Source of the DNA: Blautia massiliensis (ex Durand et al. 2017)
GTDB lineage: Bacteria; Bacillota; Clostridia; Lachnospirales; Lachnospiraceae
Assembly (NCBI RefSeq): GCF_001487165.1
Contig: NZ_LN913006.1
Span: 1,425,293-1,489,292 of the forward strand
Length of the DNA stretch: 64,000 nucleotides
Reading direction: 5' to 3'
The translations under genes and the position numbers were made by a program. The notes beneath the pieces were generated by a model, which had not been told where the DNA came from, did no database searches, and saw only the letters and a program-made list of their open reading frames with translations. Below are positions 16,556 through 25,447 of the stretch, piece after piece (positions within the stretch are counted from its first letter, which is position 1; every line of letters begins with the position of its first letter).

Positions 16556-17932
16556 ATGGAAAAAGACAAAAGCTTTTTAGGAACCGAGTCTGTCGGAAAG
16601 CTTCTTCTGCAGCTTGCACTTCCTACCGTTGCCGCACAGCTCATCAATATGCTCTACAATATCGTCGATCGTATCTATATTGGTCATATTCCCGGAGAGG
16701 GTGCTCTTGCCCTTACCGGTGTAGGTGTCTGTATGCCGCTTATTATGGTCGTATCTGCCTTTGCTGCTCTTGTCGGAAACGGAGGTGCTCCCAGAGCCAG
16801 CATCTTTATGGGTAAAAATGACACTACAAAAGCCGAACAGACTCTCGGAAACTGCTTCACCATGCAGATCATCATCTCCCTGATCCTGACTGTTATCCTG
16901 TTTTTCGGAAACCGCAGCCTTCTCCTTGCATTCGGCGCCAGTGCAAACACCATCGACTATGCGGTTGGTTACATGAATATCTATGCAGTAGGAACTATCT
17001 TTGTACAGCTGACTCTTGGCATGAATAATTTCATCACAGCCCAGGGATTCGCAAAAACCGGAATGCTCTCCGTACTGATCGGTGCGATCTCCAACATTAT
17101 TCTGGATCCGGTTTTTATTTTCGGATTCCACATGGGGGTCCGGGGCGCTGCTCTGGCAACAGTGATCTCCCAGGCATTTTCCTGCATCTGGGTCCTCTCC
17201 TTCCTCTTTGGAAAAAAGACCTTCCTGAAGCTTCGGAAAAGCACCATGAAACTGAAAGCCGATATCATTCTGCCCTGTATGGCTCTTGGCTCTTCTCTCT
17301 TTGTCATGCAGCTCAGTGAAAGCGTTATCTCTGTCTGCTACAACTCCTCACTCTTAAAATACGGCGGGGATGTTGCAGTAGGAGCCATGACTATCCTTAC
17401 CAGCGTCATGCAGTTTGCCATGCTTCCTCTTCAGGGACTTGGTCAGGGTGCACAGCCTATCATCAGCTACAACTATGGTGCACGTAACGAAAAACGTGTA
17501 CGTTCTACATTTAAGCTTCTTATAAAAACAAGTGTTTCTTATTCCGTGATCCTGTGGCTGATCATTATGATCTTCCCGCAGATCTTTGCCGGAATGTTTA
17601 CTTCGGACAGTACATTACTTGCTTTCACAAAAACAGCGCTCCGGATCTATATGGCAGTTGTGTTTATCTTTGGTATCCAGATTGCCTGCCAGATGACCTT
17701 TATCTCCCTTGGCAGAGCCAAAGATTCCATCATTGTGGCTATTGTCCGGAAATTTATTCTGGTCATCCCGCTGATCTATATCCTGCCCAATATTTTCCGT
17801 GCTGACCGGACAAATGCAGTTTATATGGCCGAGCCGGTTGCAGATATCCTGGCCGTTACATTTACTGCCATCCTGTTTTTCTTTGAGTTTAGAAAAGCCC
17901 TGGCAGAAATCTCCGGCAGCCGGAAGCAGTAG
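16556..17932 (+). CDS. MATE family multidrug/sodium efflux protein
   Basis: A 458-residue, 12-helix cation-coupled exporter of the MATE family. GKLLLQLALPTVAAQLINML marks the first helix; repeats of the fold appear at LTLGMNNFITAQG and LPLQGLGQGAQPIISYNYGA, the characteristic MatE segment of the second half. ATG 16556 is chosen because GAAAGGAATAAAA precedes it; the reading frame stays open further upstream only because it runs through the tRNA. No separate promoter is visible in the 34 bases after the tRNA terminator, so expression may depend on read-through. Substrate unknown. Confidence 0.9.
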   Translation: MEKDKSFLGTESVGKLLLQLALPTVAAQLINMLYNIVDRIYIGHIPGEGALALTGVGVCMPLIMVVSAFAALVGNGGAPRASIFMGKNDTTKAEQTLGNCFTMQIIISLILTVILFFGNRSLLLAFGASANTIDYAVGYMNIYAVGTIFVQLTLGMNNFITAQGFAKTGMLSVLIGAISNIILDPVFIFGFHMGVRGAALATVISQAFSCIWVLSFLFGKKTFLKLRKSTMKLKADIILPCMALGSSLFVMQLSESVISVCYNSSLLKYGGDVAVGAMTILTSVMQFAMLPLQGLGQGAQPIISYNYGARNEKRVRSTFKLLIKTSVSYSVILWLIIMIFPQIFAGMFTSDSTLLAFTKTALRIYMAVVFIFGIQIACQMTFISLGRAKDSIIVAIVRKFILVIPLIYILPNIFRADRTNAVYMAEPVADILAVTFTAILFFFEFRKALAEISGSRKQ

Positions 17933-17993
17933 CCCTGCATTTGACCACCTTCCGCCCTGCTCGCGATCTTATACCTACCAGATACTTAAACAT

Positions 17994-18044
17994 AAAACAG
18001 CCCTCTATGCATCATTACCAAGATGCATAGAGGGCTGTTTTTAT
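17994..18044. terminator. Bidirectional terminator between MATE gene and lysA
   Basis: AAAACAGCCCTCTATGCATC and its perfect complement enclose an 8-base loop, with A and T tracts on both sides, between convergent genes. Confidence 0.9.
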
Positions 18045-18058
18045 ATATTTCCGCTATT

Positions 18059-19348
18059 TTATTTCAGTTCGTCTTCATCCTGAAGAAGTTTCTCAAAAAC
18101 AGGGAAGCAGTCAAAGGTTGCAAAATAATCTCTCGGTGTCTCGGCACGACGGATCATCTCAAAGCTGCCGTCCTCATGAAGAAGGATCTCTGCAGATTTC
18201 AGTTTACCATTGTAGTTATAACCCATTGCAAAACCATGAGCACCTGTATCATGGATCACAAGAAGATCTCCCTTGTCGATTTTCGGAAGCATACGGTCAA
18301 TGGCAAATTTATCATTATTCTCACAGAGGGAACCTGTCACATCATATTTATGATCGCACGGCTCGTTCTCCTTACCCATAACCGTAATGTGATGATAAGC
18401 ACCATACATAGCCGGACGCATCAGATTTACTGCACAGGCATCTACGCCGATATACTCTTTATGTGTATGCTTCTCATGGATTGCTTTTGTGACAAGGCAG
18501 CCATACGGTCCCATCATGAAACGGCCAAGCTCTGTATAGATCGCAACATCACCCATTCCTTCCGGAACAAGTACTTCTTCATAAACCTTGCGGACACCCT
18601 CACCGATCACACGGATATCATTTGGCTCCTGATCCGGTTTATAAGGAATTCCGATACCACCGGAAAGGTTGATGAATTTAATGTGTGCACCTGTCTCCTT
18701 CTGAAGCTTCACGGCAAGCTCAAACATAACCTTTGCAAGCATTGGATAATAATCATTGGTCACTGTGTTGCTTGCAAGGAATGCATGGATTCCGAACTCT
18801 TTGGCACCTTTGGATTTCAGGATACGGAATGCGTCAAAAATCTGCTCGGTAGTCATTCCGTATTTTGCATCTCCGGGATTATCCATGATACCGTTACTGA
18901 TCTTAAATACTCCACCTGGATTGTAACGGCAGCTGATCACTTCCGGGATTTTTCCGAGAGCTTTCTCTACGCTCTCAATATGTGTGATGTCATCAAGGTT
19001 GATGATTCCACCGATCTCATCTGCATATCTGAACTCTTTCTCCGGTGTGTCATTGGAAGAAAACATGATATCGCCCTTTTTGCAGCCTACTGCCTTGGCC
19101 ATCATAAGCTCTGTTTCTGAGGAGCAGTCGCAGCCACAGCCATACTCCTGCAGAATATTGATCAGATATGGATTCGGTGTTGCCTTTACCGCAAAAAATT
19201 CCTTGAATCCTTTGTTCCATGCAAAGGCCTCTTTCAGGGCTTTTGCATTCTCACGGATCCCCTTCTCATCATAGAGATGGAAGGGTGTCGGAAACTTTTC
19301 AGTAATTTCGTTAAGTTTCTCAAGTGTCACAAATGGTTCTTTTTTCAT
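18059..19348 (-). CDS. lysA: Diaminopimelate decarboxylase
   Basis: A 429-residue fold-type III PLP enzyme that decarboxylates meso-diaminopimelate to L-lysine. FPTPFHLYDEKGIRENA opens the barrel, FAVKATPNPYLINIL holds the PLP lysine, then CDCSSETELMMAKAVG, SGGIGIPYKPDQEP (phosphate loop), ELGRFMMGPYG, and VTGSLCENNDKFAIDR with the substrate-contacting Cys-Glu. It is last in the run corA - rhomboid-like - pyk - lysA; 52 bases separate it from pyk. It belongs to the subgroup in which this protein lacks some DAP contacts, so a related carboxynorspermidine decarboxylase-like activity cannot be wholly excluded. Confidence 0.85.
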   Translation of the reverse strand: MKKEPFVTLEKLNEITEKFPTPFHLYDEKGIRENAKALKEAFAWNKGFKEFFAVKATPNPYLINILQEYGCGCDCSSETELMMAKAVGCKKGDIMFSSNDTPEKEFRYADEIGGIINLDDITHIESVEKALGKIPEVISCRYNPGGVFKISNGIMDNPGDAKYGMTTEQIFDAFRILKSKGAKEFGIHAFLASNTVTNDYYPMLAKVMFELAVKLQKETGAHIKFINLSGGIGIPYKPDQEPNDIRVIGEGVRKVYEEVLVPEGMGDVAIYTELGRFMMGPYGCLVTKAIHEKHTHKEYIGVDACAVNLMRPAMYGAYHHITVMGKENEPCDHKYDVTGSLCENNDKFAIDRMLPKIDKGDLLVIHDTGAHGFAMGYNYNGKLKSAEILLHEDGSFEMIRRAETPRDYFATFDCFPVFEKLLQDEDELK

Positions 19349-19400
19349 AATAACTGCATCTCCTGTTTTTCCGACTGCTGTTCCCGAAGAAAACTCAGTC

Positions 19401-20837
19401 TTATTCTGCCTCGATCACGTGCATCATATTTGTCACTGCACCACGACCGTTTGTCATGTTGGTCGCAGGGTCTCCTGCTGTAAATACAACAAGGTCTCCT
19501 TTATGTATCAGATGACGGCTGCGGACAACATTCATAGCCTGAGACATGATATGGTCCGTGGTATCTCTCTGATATCCTTTCAGAGGTGTTACACCCCAGA
19601 TCAGCTGAAGTTTATGCTGGATGGTTGAGTTTGGTGTGATCGCATAGATTGGAACCTTCGGGCGGAAATTGGAGATCAGTCTGGCTGTATTTCCACTCAT
19701 TGTCGGTGTTACGATAGCGTTCGCCTTCAGGTTCTTTGCAGTACGCACCGTTGCAAGTGCCACTGCACTGGAGATCTTCTCTCTTCCATCCATGGAACGA
19801 TGTTCAATAAACACTTTATAATCCAGATGCGGCTCTGTCATCTCTGCGATATCTGCCATCATCTTAAGAGCATCAACCGGATATTTACCAGCTGCTGTCT
19901 CTCCGGAAAGCATGATCGCATCGGTTCCGTCGTAGATCGCATTGGCAACATCAGCTACCTCTGCACGTGTAGGACGCGGATTACGGATCATGGAATCAAG
20001 CATCTGTGTTGCTGTGATAACCGGTGTATAATGTTCGTTACACTTACGGATGATCGCCTTCTGGATGTGAGGTACCTGACTTGCAGGAATTTCCACACCG
20101 AGATCTCCTCTGGCAACCATGATACCGTCAGATGCTTCAATGATGGAATCAATATTCTCAACACCCTCTGCATTCTCGATCTTCGCGATAATACCGATAT
20201 CCTTTCCACCATTATCATTCAGAAGCTTACGGATCTCACGGATCACCTCTGCGGAACGAACAAAAGATGCCGCGATGAAATCAAATTTCTGCTCGATACC
20301 AAAGATAATATCCTTCTTATCCTGCTCTGTGATTCCCGGAAGATTTACTTTTACATAGGGAACATTTACCCCCTTCTTCTCTCCCAGCTCACCACCGTTT
20401 AAGATATCACAGACAATATCGGTTCCCTTGATCGCCTTAACCTCCAACTCGATCAGACCATCATCAATGAGGATCCTGTTTCCCGGTTTTACATCCTTGT
20501 AAAGTGTCTCATATGTGATAGCAACCTTTGTGCTGTCGCCTTCAAAATCGCCAATTCCAAGTACAAACTGTTTTCCCGCTTCCAGCTTAACCTTCTGTCC
20601 GTCCTTTAAAAGTCTGGTACGGATCTCCGGGCCCTTTGTGTCAAGAAGCATGGCAATAGGCATATCAAGCTCCTCACGAAGCTCCTTGATCATATCCACA
20701 CGGCCCTTCTGCTCCTCGTGGTCTCCGTGAGAAAAGTTGAATCTGGCAATATCCATTCCATTCTCCATAAGAGCCTTCAGAGTTTCCCTGTTATTGCTGG
20801 CAGGTCCAAGTGTACAGATAATCTTAGTTTTTTTCAT
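19401..20837 (-). CDS. pyk: Pyruvate kinase
   Basis: A 478-residue glycolytic enzyme converting phosphoenolpyruvate and ADP to pyruvate and ATP. KKTIICTLGPASNNRETL-type N-terminus, FNFSHGDHEEQ, DTKGPEIRT (K+/substrate site), the PYK signature region ENAEGVENIDSIIEASDGIM with MVARGDLGVEIP, and ITATQMLDSMIRNPRPTRAE. The length fits a form without the extra C-terminal PEP-utiliser domain seen in Bacillus-type enzymes. It lies 27 bases after the rhomboid-like gene and before lysA. Confidence 0.96.
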   Translation of the reverse strand: MKKTKIICTLGPASNNRETLKALMENGMDIARFNFSHGDHEEQKGRVDMIKELREELDMPIAMLLDTKGPEIRTRLLKDGQKVKLEAGKQFVLGIGDFEGDSTKVAITYETLYKDVKPGNRILIDDGLIELEVKAIKGTDIVCDILNGGELGEKKGVNVPYVKVNLPGITEQDKKDIIFGIEQKFDFIAASFVRSAEVIREIRKLLNDNGGKDIGIIAKIENAEGVENIDSIIEASDGIMVARGDLGVEIPASQVPHIQKAIIRKCNEHYTPVITATQMLDSMIRNPRPTRAEVADVANAIYDGTDAIMLSGETAAGKYPVDALKMMADIAEMTEPHLDYKVFIEHRSMDGREKISSAVALATVRTAKNLKANAIVTPTMSGNTARLISNFRPKVPIYAITPNSTIQHKLQLIWGVTPLKGYQRDTTDHIMSQAMNVVRSRHLIHKGDLVVFTAGDPATNMTNGRGAVTNMMHVIEAE

Positions 20838-20864
20838 AATAATGTTCTCCTTCGTTTGTACGTT

Positions 20865-21755
20865 TTACTGTACGTGTTTATGTGTAAATAAATGATCCTG
20901 ACAATATTCATAATTTCCGTTGCACTTTGAGCAGAAACGAAACTCCAGGTTTGGGTCATCCTTTTCGGTACGTCCGCAGATCGCACATTTATGCTTGGCG
21001 ATCCCATTCGGACCGGACCCTGTTCTGGAAGGAGCCACAGCCTTCTTAAACTGCTGCCTCCTGTGGATCTCCTTCGGATTGTATCGGTTCATATCACGGG
21101 TACTGAAATAAAAGATCACAAAGTTTAAAAGTGATGCTACGATCGGTACTACACCTACCCAAAGCCCGACTCGAAGATAAGATACGATATCCCACGCAAT
21201 GAACAGTCCGTATACAAAGGCCATCCATTTCATCCTGATCGGGATCACAAACATAAGAAGCAGCTGAAGATCCGGATATGTGACTGCATAGGCAAGGAAA
21301 ATAGAAAGACTGATATAATATGTGGTAAAAATATTTCCGCCAAGAGAATAGGCGATCCCGTTCATAACCACATAACCACCTGTAAATACATGTAAAAGCA
21401 CTGCTGCGATCACAGTAAACAAAACACCTGAAAAAATATACAATGTGTACCGGAAAGTTCCCCAGGTACGTTCCAGTGAAGTACCGATCGGATAATAGAA
21501 AAAAAAGATTGCGAGAAGGAACATCACAAGATTGCCAGTTCCTCCCACACTGGACGGCGGATAGATCACCCATGTCACCAGTCTCCAGATCTGTCCCTTC
21601 ATGACCATGGACATATCAAGACTCAGCATGTTCAAAACTCCCGGAGCAAACATAGCCAGAAAATACCCCAGCACATAACATCCGATGATGTAAACAGTCA
21701 GATTCGGAACCCCGAATCTTCCGAATTTACGTTCCAGTTTGTCGATAAATTTCAT
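20865..21755 (-). CDS. Rhomboid-like membrane protein, apparently without catalytic serine, with zinc ribbon
   Basis: A 296-residue protein with about six membrane helices in a rhomboid-like layout (IGCYVLGYFLAMFAPGVL, WRLVTWVIYPPSSVGG, FFYYPIGTSLERTWGTFRY). The usual active-site GxSG is replaced by SLGGNIF, so proteolysis is doubtful. The cytosolic C-terminal tail holds two Cys pairs, CAICGRTE and CSKCNGNYEYC, plus histidines, a zinc-ribbon-like module that may bind a partner. It is cotranscribed with corA and pyk. Function unknown; a pseudo-rhomboid acting as a chaperone or adaptor is one possibility. Confidence 0.75.
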   Translation of the reverse strand: MKFIDKLERKFGRFGVPNLTVYIIGCYVLGYFLAMFAPGVLNMLSLDMSMVMKGQIWRLVTWVIYPPSSVGGTGNLVMFLLAIFFFYYPIGTSLERTWGTFRYTLYIFSGVLFTVIAAVLLHVFTGGYVVMNGIAYSLGGNIFTTYYISLSIFLAYAVTYPDLQLLLMFVIPIRMKWMAFVYGLFIAWDIVSYLRVGLWVGVVPIVASLLNFVIFYFSTRDMNRYNPKEIHRRQQFKKAVAPSRTGSGPNGIAKHKCAICGRTEKDDPNLEFRFCSKCNGNYEYCQDHLFTHKHVQ

Positions 21756-21785
21756 TAAAATCTCCTTTCAGAAAACTTTTGAAAA

Positions 21786-22727
21786 TCAGAAAAATCGCTT
21801 CTTGGAAAGAATGATCGCTGCCACAACACTGATCGCCACAGAAATCAGGATAATGATCAGAAATCCCAATGGACTCCTTGATAAGGGCATACCGGAACCA
21901 GCCACATTCATTCCGTAAGCACTGAACACAATAGTCGGAATACTCATGACAATAGTAATGATCGCCAGTACCTTCATAACGATATTCATATTATTGGAGA
22001 TGATCGATGCAAAAGCATCCATAGTTCCGTTCAGGATACCGCTGTACACATTGGCCATTTCGATCGCCTGCTTATTCTCAGTGATGACATCCTCCAGAAG
22101 ATCGGTGTCCTCCGGATATTTCTTGATGCTGTCTATCTTCAGAAGCTTCTCCAGCACAACCTCATTGGACCGGAGTGATGTGATAAAATAAGTCAGGGAT
22201 TTCTGCAGCTCCAGAAGCTCGATCAGCTCTTCATTTCTTGTGGAAAGATGCAGTTTTTCTTCCACCTGCTCACTTTTTTTGTCAATGATACGCAGATAAC
22301 GCAGGTACATGCTCGCATTTCTGTAAAGGATCTGAAAGATAAAACGGGTCTTCATATAGGTAAAAAAGCTCCGGACTCTTCCCTCCATAAATCTGGTAAG
22401 AACCGGTGTGTCCTCCAGACAGATGGTAAAGATCATAGACCCCGTCACAATGATGCCAAGCGGTATTGTCCCATACCAGTCCTTGTCATTACGTTCCTCG
22501 ATCATAGGAACATCAACCAGGATCAGTGTATAATTATCCTCAACTTCGATACGTGACCGTTCTTCCTCATCCAAAGGGGATCGTAAATCGTCAACCTCTA
22601 TATCAAACTTCTCGGAAAATTCAAAAATCTCTGTTGCCGTCGGATTCGTCAGCGCAATCCAGCAGCCTTCCTCCGGTTCCTGTATCTGGTGGATGGCTCC
22701 GTCTATTGTCTTGTAAATCCTTACCAC
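21786..22727 (-). CDS. CorA family divalent metal transporter
   Basis: About 313 residues. The N-terminal cytosolic domain begins VRIYKTIDGAIHQI; a long helix is followed by two C-terminal membrane segments with YGMNVAG, the GMN selectivity motif at the pore mouth, and a basic tail SKKRFF. It imports Mg2+ (or Co2+/Ni2+, relevant for an acetogen). The start is taken as GTG at 22727. The frame is open to a TTG at 22769, but that would lie only a few bases from the transcription start predicted by the consensus promoter. First gene of the corA-rhomboid-pyk-lysA run. Confidence 0.88.
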   Translation of the reverse strand: MVRIYKTIDGAIHQIQEPEEGCWIALTNPTATEIFEFSEKFDIEVDDLRSPLDEEERSRIEVEDNYTLILVDVPMIEERNDKDWYGTIPLGIIVTGSMIFTICLEDTPVLTRFMEGRVRSFFTYMKTRFIFQILYRNASMYLRYLRIIDKKSEQVEEKLHLSTRNEELIELLELQKSLTYFITSLRSNEVVLEKLLKIDSIKKYPEDTDLLEDVITENKQAIEMANVYSGILNGTMDAFASIISNNMNIVMKVLAIITIVMSIPTIVFSAYGMNVAGSGMPLSRSPLGFLIIILISVAISVVAAIILSKKRFF

Positions 22728-22780
22728 GATTCCCACTTCCCTTCTCTTGCTTTTCTTTTGCCAGGGCAAAATTCTTTTTT

Positions 22781-22809
22781 ATTATAAATAGTCAAAATAG
22801 CTTTGTCAA
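22781..22809 (-). promoter_or_regulatory. Consensus promoter of the corA-pyk-lysA operon
   Basis: TTGACA (22804-22809), 17-base spacer, TATAAT (22781-22786): a perfect sigma-A match on the minus strand. Confidence 0.9.
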
Positions 22810-22890
22810 TTCATACCTTTTCTTTTTAAAAGAGCTTTTAAATAATTTCACATGATCTTTACATAAAAATTCATTCTGCCTTCCACGTTC

Positions 22891-22919
22891 TTTACATTTT
22901 TTCCGGCTTCCTATATAAT
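22891..22919 (+). promoter_or_regulatory. Promoter of aroC
   Basis: TTTACA (22891-22896), 17-base spacer, TATAAT (22914-22919), 34 bases before the aroC ATG. Confidence 0.8.
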
Positions 22920-22953
22920 GATTCCAGAATTCCAACGAAAGGAAGTTATACAA

Positions 22954-24048
22954 ATGAGTCAGTCATCATTCGGAAAAAAATTCGTGGTTACCACCTGGGG
23001 AGAATCTCACGGCAAGGCTATCGGTGCCGTTCTCGACGGCTGTCCCGCAGGTCTTTCTCTCTGCGAAGAAGATATCCAGGTTTTTCTTGACCGGAGGAAG
23101 CCCGGTCAGAGCCGTTATACAACTGCCCGTAAGGAAGGAGATCTGGTGGAGATCCTTTCCGGAGTTTTTGAAGGAAAGACTACCGGTACTCCAATTTCTC
23201 TTCTGATCCGCAATACAGATCAGCGTTCCAGAGATTACGGAAATATCGCATACTCCTATCGTCCCGGTCACGCAGACTTTACCTTTGACCAGAAATACGG
23301 ATTCCGTGATTACCGTGGAGGTGGACGCTCCTCCGGAAGAGAAACCGCCGGACGTGTGGCAGCTGGTGCCATTGCCATCAAGCTGTTAAACGAACTTGGC
23401 ATTACATTTACTACCTACGCAAGATCCATCGGTCCTGTAGAGATCCGGTCCTTCTCAGAAGAAGAGATCCGAAATAATGCACTCTGCATGCCAGATGCCG
23501 ACGCAGCTGCAAAGGCATCTGCCTATCTCGAACAATGTCTGAACAGTCAGGACAGTGCCGGCGGTGTGATTGAATGCCGCATCAAAAACGTTCCTGCCGG
23601 TCTGGGCGATACGGTTTTTGACAAGCTGGATGCTACCCTCGCTCATGCGATCATGTCCATCGGTGCTGTAAAAGCTGTTGAGATCGGTGACGGCATCAAC
23701 GTGACACGTCTTACAGGTTCCGAAGACAACGACGGTTTTGTACAGAAAGACGGCATTATTTCCAAAACTTCCAACCACGCAGGTGGTATTATGGGTGGTA
23801 TGAGTGACGGCAGTGATATCATACTCCGTGCACATATCAAACCTACTCCTTCCATCAGTCAGTCTCAGTCTACTGTGACCAACACCGGAGAAAACCTGGA
23901 GCTTGAGATCAAGGGCCGGCATGATCCGGTGATCGTACCGCGTGCAGTAGTCGTTGTGGAAGCTATGGCAGCACTTACCATTACAGATGCACTTTTTAAC
24001 AATATGAGTGCACGGATGGATCGTATCCACGAATTTTATCAGCGGTAA
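22954..24048 (+). CDS. aroC: Chorismate synthase
   Basis: A 364-residue FMN-dependent lyase forming chorismate from EPSP, the last common step for aromatic amino acids. Contains VVTTWGESHGKAIGAVLDGC, RPGHADFTFDQKYGFRDYRG, GGRSSGRETAGRVAAGAIA and SNHAGGIMGGMSDGSDI, all family signatures including the two His of the active site. ATG 22954 is preferred over 22918 because GAAAGGAAG lies before it and because the upstream ATG overlaps the -10 box. The gene stands alone, far from other aro genes in this window. Confidence 0.95.
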   Translation: MSQSSFGKKFVVTTWGESHGKAIGAVLDGCPAGLSLCEEDIQVFLDRRKPGQSRYTTARKEGDLVEILSGVFEGKTTGTPISLLIRNTDQRSRDYGNIAYSYRPGHADFTFDQKYGFRDYRGGGRSSGRETAGRVAAGAIAIKLLNELGITFTTYARSIGPVEIRSFSEEEIRNNALCMPDADAAAKASAYLEQCLNSQDSAGGVIECRIKNVPAGLGDTVFDKLDATLAHAIMSIGAVKAVEIGDGINVTRLTGSEDNDGFVQKDGIISKTSNHAGGIMGGMSDGSDIILRAHIKPTPSISQSQSTVTNTGENLELEIKGRHDPVIVPRAVVVVEAMAALTITDALFNNMSARMDRIHEFYQR

Positions 24049-24091
24049 TTTCACATTTTGACCTGTCAGATAAAAAATTATAAATGCGCAA

Positions 24092-24138
24092 AAAAACAGA
24101 CTCAGGGAAAGTTCCTACTCGTCCCTGAGTCTGTTTTT
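24092..24138. terminator. Bidirectional terminator between aroC and the lactonase-like gene
   Basis: AAAAACAGACTCAGGGA and its perfect complement around a 13-base loop, with A and T tracts on both sides. Confidence 0.9.
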
Positions 24139-24176
24139 GTCTGCCTGTGCAAGACTTACTTTGATCAATCCTGTTC

Positions 24177-25259
24177 TTAATCCAACTGCTCCCATGTATC
24201 CGGTACCGGCCAGATATGGATACAGTTCGGTGTCTCGATCTTTCTTGGTTTTTCGTTCATCATGATGATATTCTTTTCATAATCCACAGTGAAAACGGTA
24301 ATACTGTTGCTGGCATGATTGGCAACAGCAATATGCTTGTTATCCGGGAAGATCATAAGATCCTTCGGGTAATCACCACTGATCGGAAGTGTAAATTTCT
24401 TGGTCAGAAGGCCTGTTTCCTGGTCTACTGCATACATAGTCACAGTATTTTCCCCTGCTGTTGTACAGAAAAGATATTTACCGTCCGCAGAAAGAGACAT
24501 ACCGGAAGCTGCGTTATGAAGCGCATCATTGGAATCCTCTTTTCCAAGAGTGGTAATACTCTGAAGCAGCTGAAACTCCGGATTCTTACCGCTTCCGTCA
24601 TAGCTGTATACCTTCACCTCATTGCTGAGCTCAAAAAGAAGATATGCAAATCTTCCGTCATCACTGAAACGGATGATACGAGGGCCGCTCTCTCTCGGGC
24701 AGCGAAGAATGTCAACCAGCTCCAGTTTGTCTTTCTTCTTATTGATACGATAGATCTTAACCTGATCGATACCATTATCTACCGCACAGAGATACTTATT
24801 ATCCGGTGTCGGACGTACACAATTAACATGCGGACGGAAGTTACGCTCTGCCACGCTTCCAAGTCCCTTGTGGAAAACGCCGTCCATAACACTTCCCAGA
24901 CGGCCGTCTTTATGTGTATGTACAACCGTTACCTTACCATCATGGTACCCCGCCACATAAAGATATCTTCCGTCCACATCTGTTGCAAGATAGCAGCCTC
25001 GCATTCCGTTGATATCCACACTGTTGAGGCGGGTAAGATCACCGTTCTTGTCTCTTTCAAATACAGCTACACCCTCATCCTCAATGGAATACAGATATTT
25101 ACCGTTTTTTGATACTGCCAGATGAGAAGCATTGCTAACTTCCACTTCGCTTCGTTCTGTGAGTGTTCCTTTTTCTACATCTACATCGTATACCTGAATT
25201 CCCTTACTGGTTCCATGGGTATATGTTCCCACGTAAGCCACGTACTTCTTTTTTCCCAT
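24177..25259 (-). CDS. Lactonase-family seven-bladed beta-propeller protein
   Basis: A 360-residue cytosolic protein of the Lactonase (PF10282) family, whose better-known members hydrolyse 6-phosphogluconolactone. Opens KKKYVAYVGTYTHGTSKGI and shows repeated blades such as VSKNGKYLYSIEDEGVAVF, DVDGRYLYVAGYHDGKVTVV, RPHVNCVRPTPDNKYLCAVD and NNSDALH-like turns. No pentose-phosphate genes are nearby, so the substrate is uncertain and other lactones are possible. ATG with GCAGGAGG upstream. Stands alone; a promoter TTGTTC-N17-TAAAAT is visible about 25310-25340 on the minus strand. Confidence 0.8.
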   Translation of the reverse strand: MGKKKYVAYVGTYTHGTSKGIQVYDVDVEKGTLTERSEVEVSNASHLAVSKNGKYLYSIEDEGVAVFERDKNGDLTRLNSVDINGMRGCYLATDVDGRYLYVAGYHDGKVTVVHTHKDGRLGSVMDGVFHKGLGSVAERNFRPHVNCVRPTPDNKYLCAVDNGIDQVKIYRINKKKDKLELVDILRCPRESGPRIIRFSDDGRFAYLLFELSNEVKVYSYDGSGKNPEFQLLQSITTLGKEDSNDALHNAASGMSLSADGKYLFCTTAGENTVTMYAVDQETGLLTKKFTLPISGDYPKDLMIFPDNKHIAVANHASNSITVFTVDYEKNIIMMNEKPRKIETPNCIHIWPVPDTWEQLD

Positions 25260-25447
25260 AAGTTCTGGCCTCCTGCTTTTTACATTGGTTACGTATTTTT
25301 GTGTTTATTTTATCACAAAGCTTCTGCAAGAACAAGTTACCATCCTGTTATCTTTTGTGCAATTTTTTATGCAAAGCTGCCGTTCACTATGGCGTTCACA
25401 CATGATCCACGCAAATGGATCGGCTCCTGCGCATCCATTACGCCTCT

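Noticed and set aside
25260..25447. Possible terminator or riboswitch after hemL
   Set aside because: Only a short GATCCA/TGGATC inverted repeat without a T tract; not convincing.
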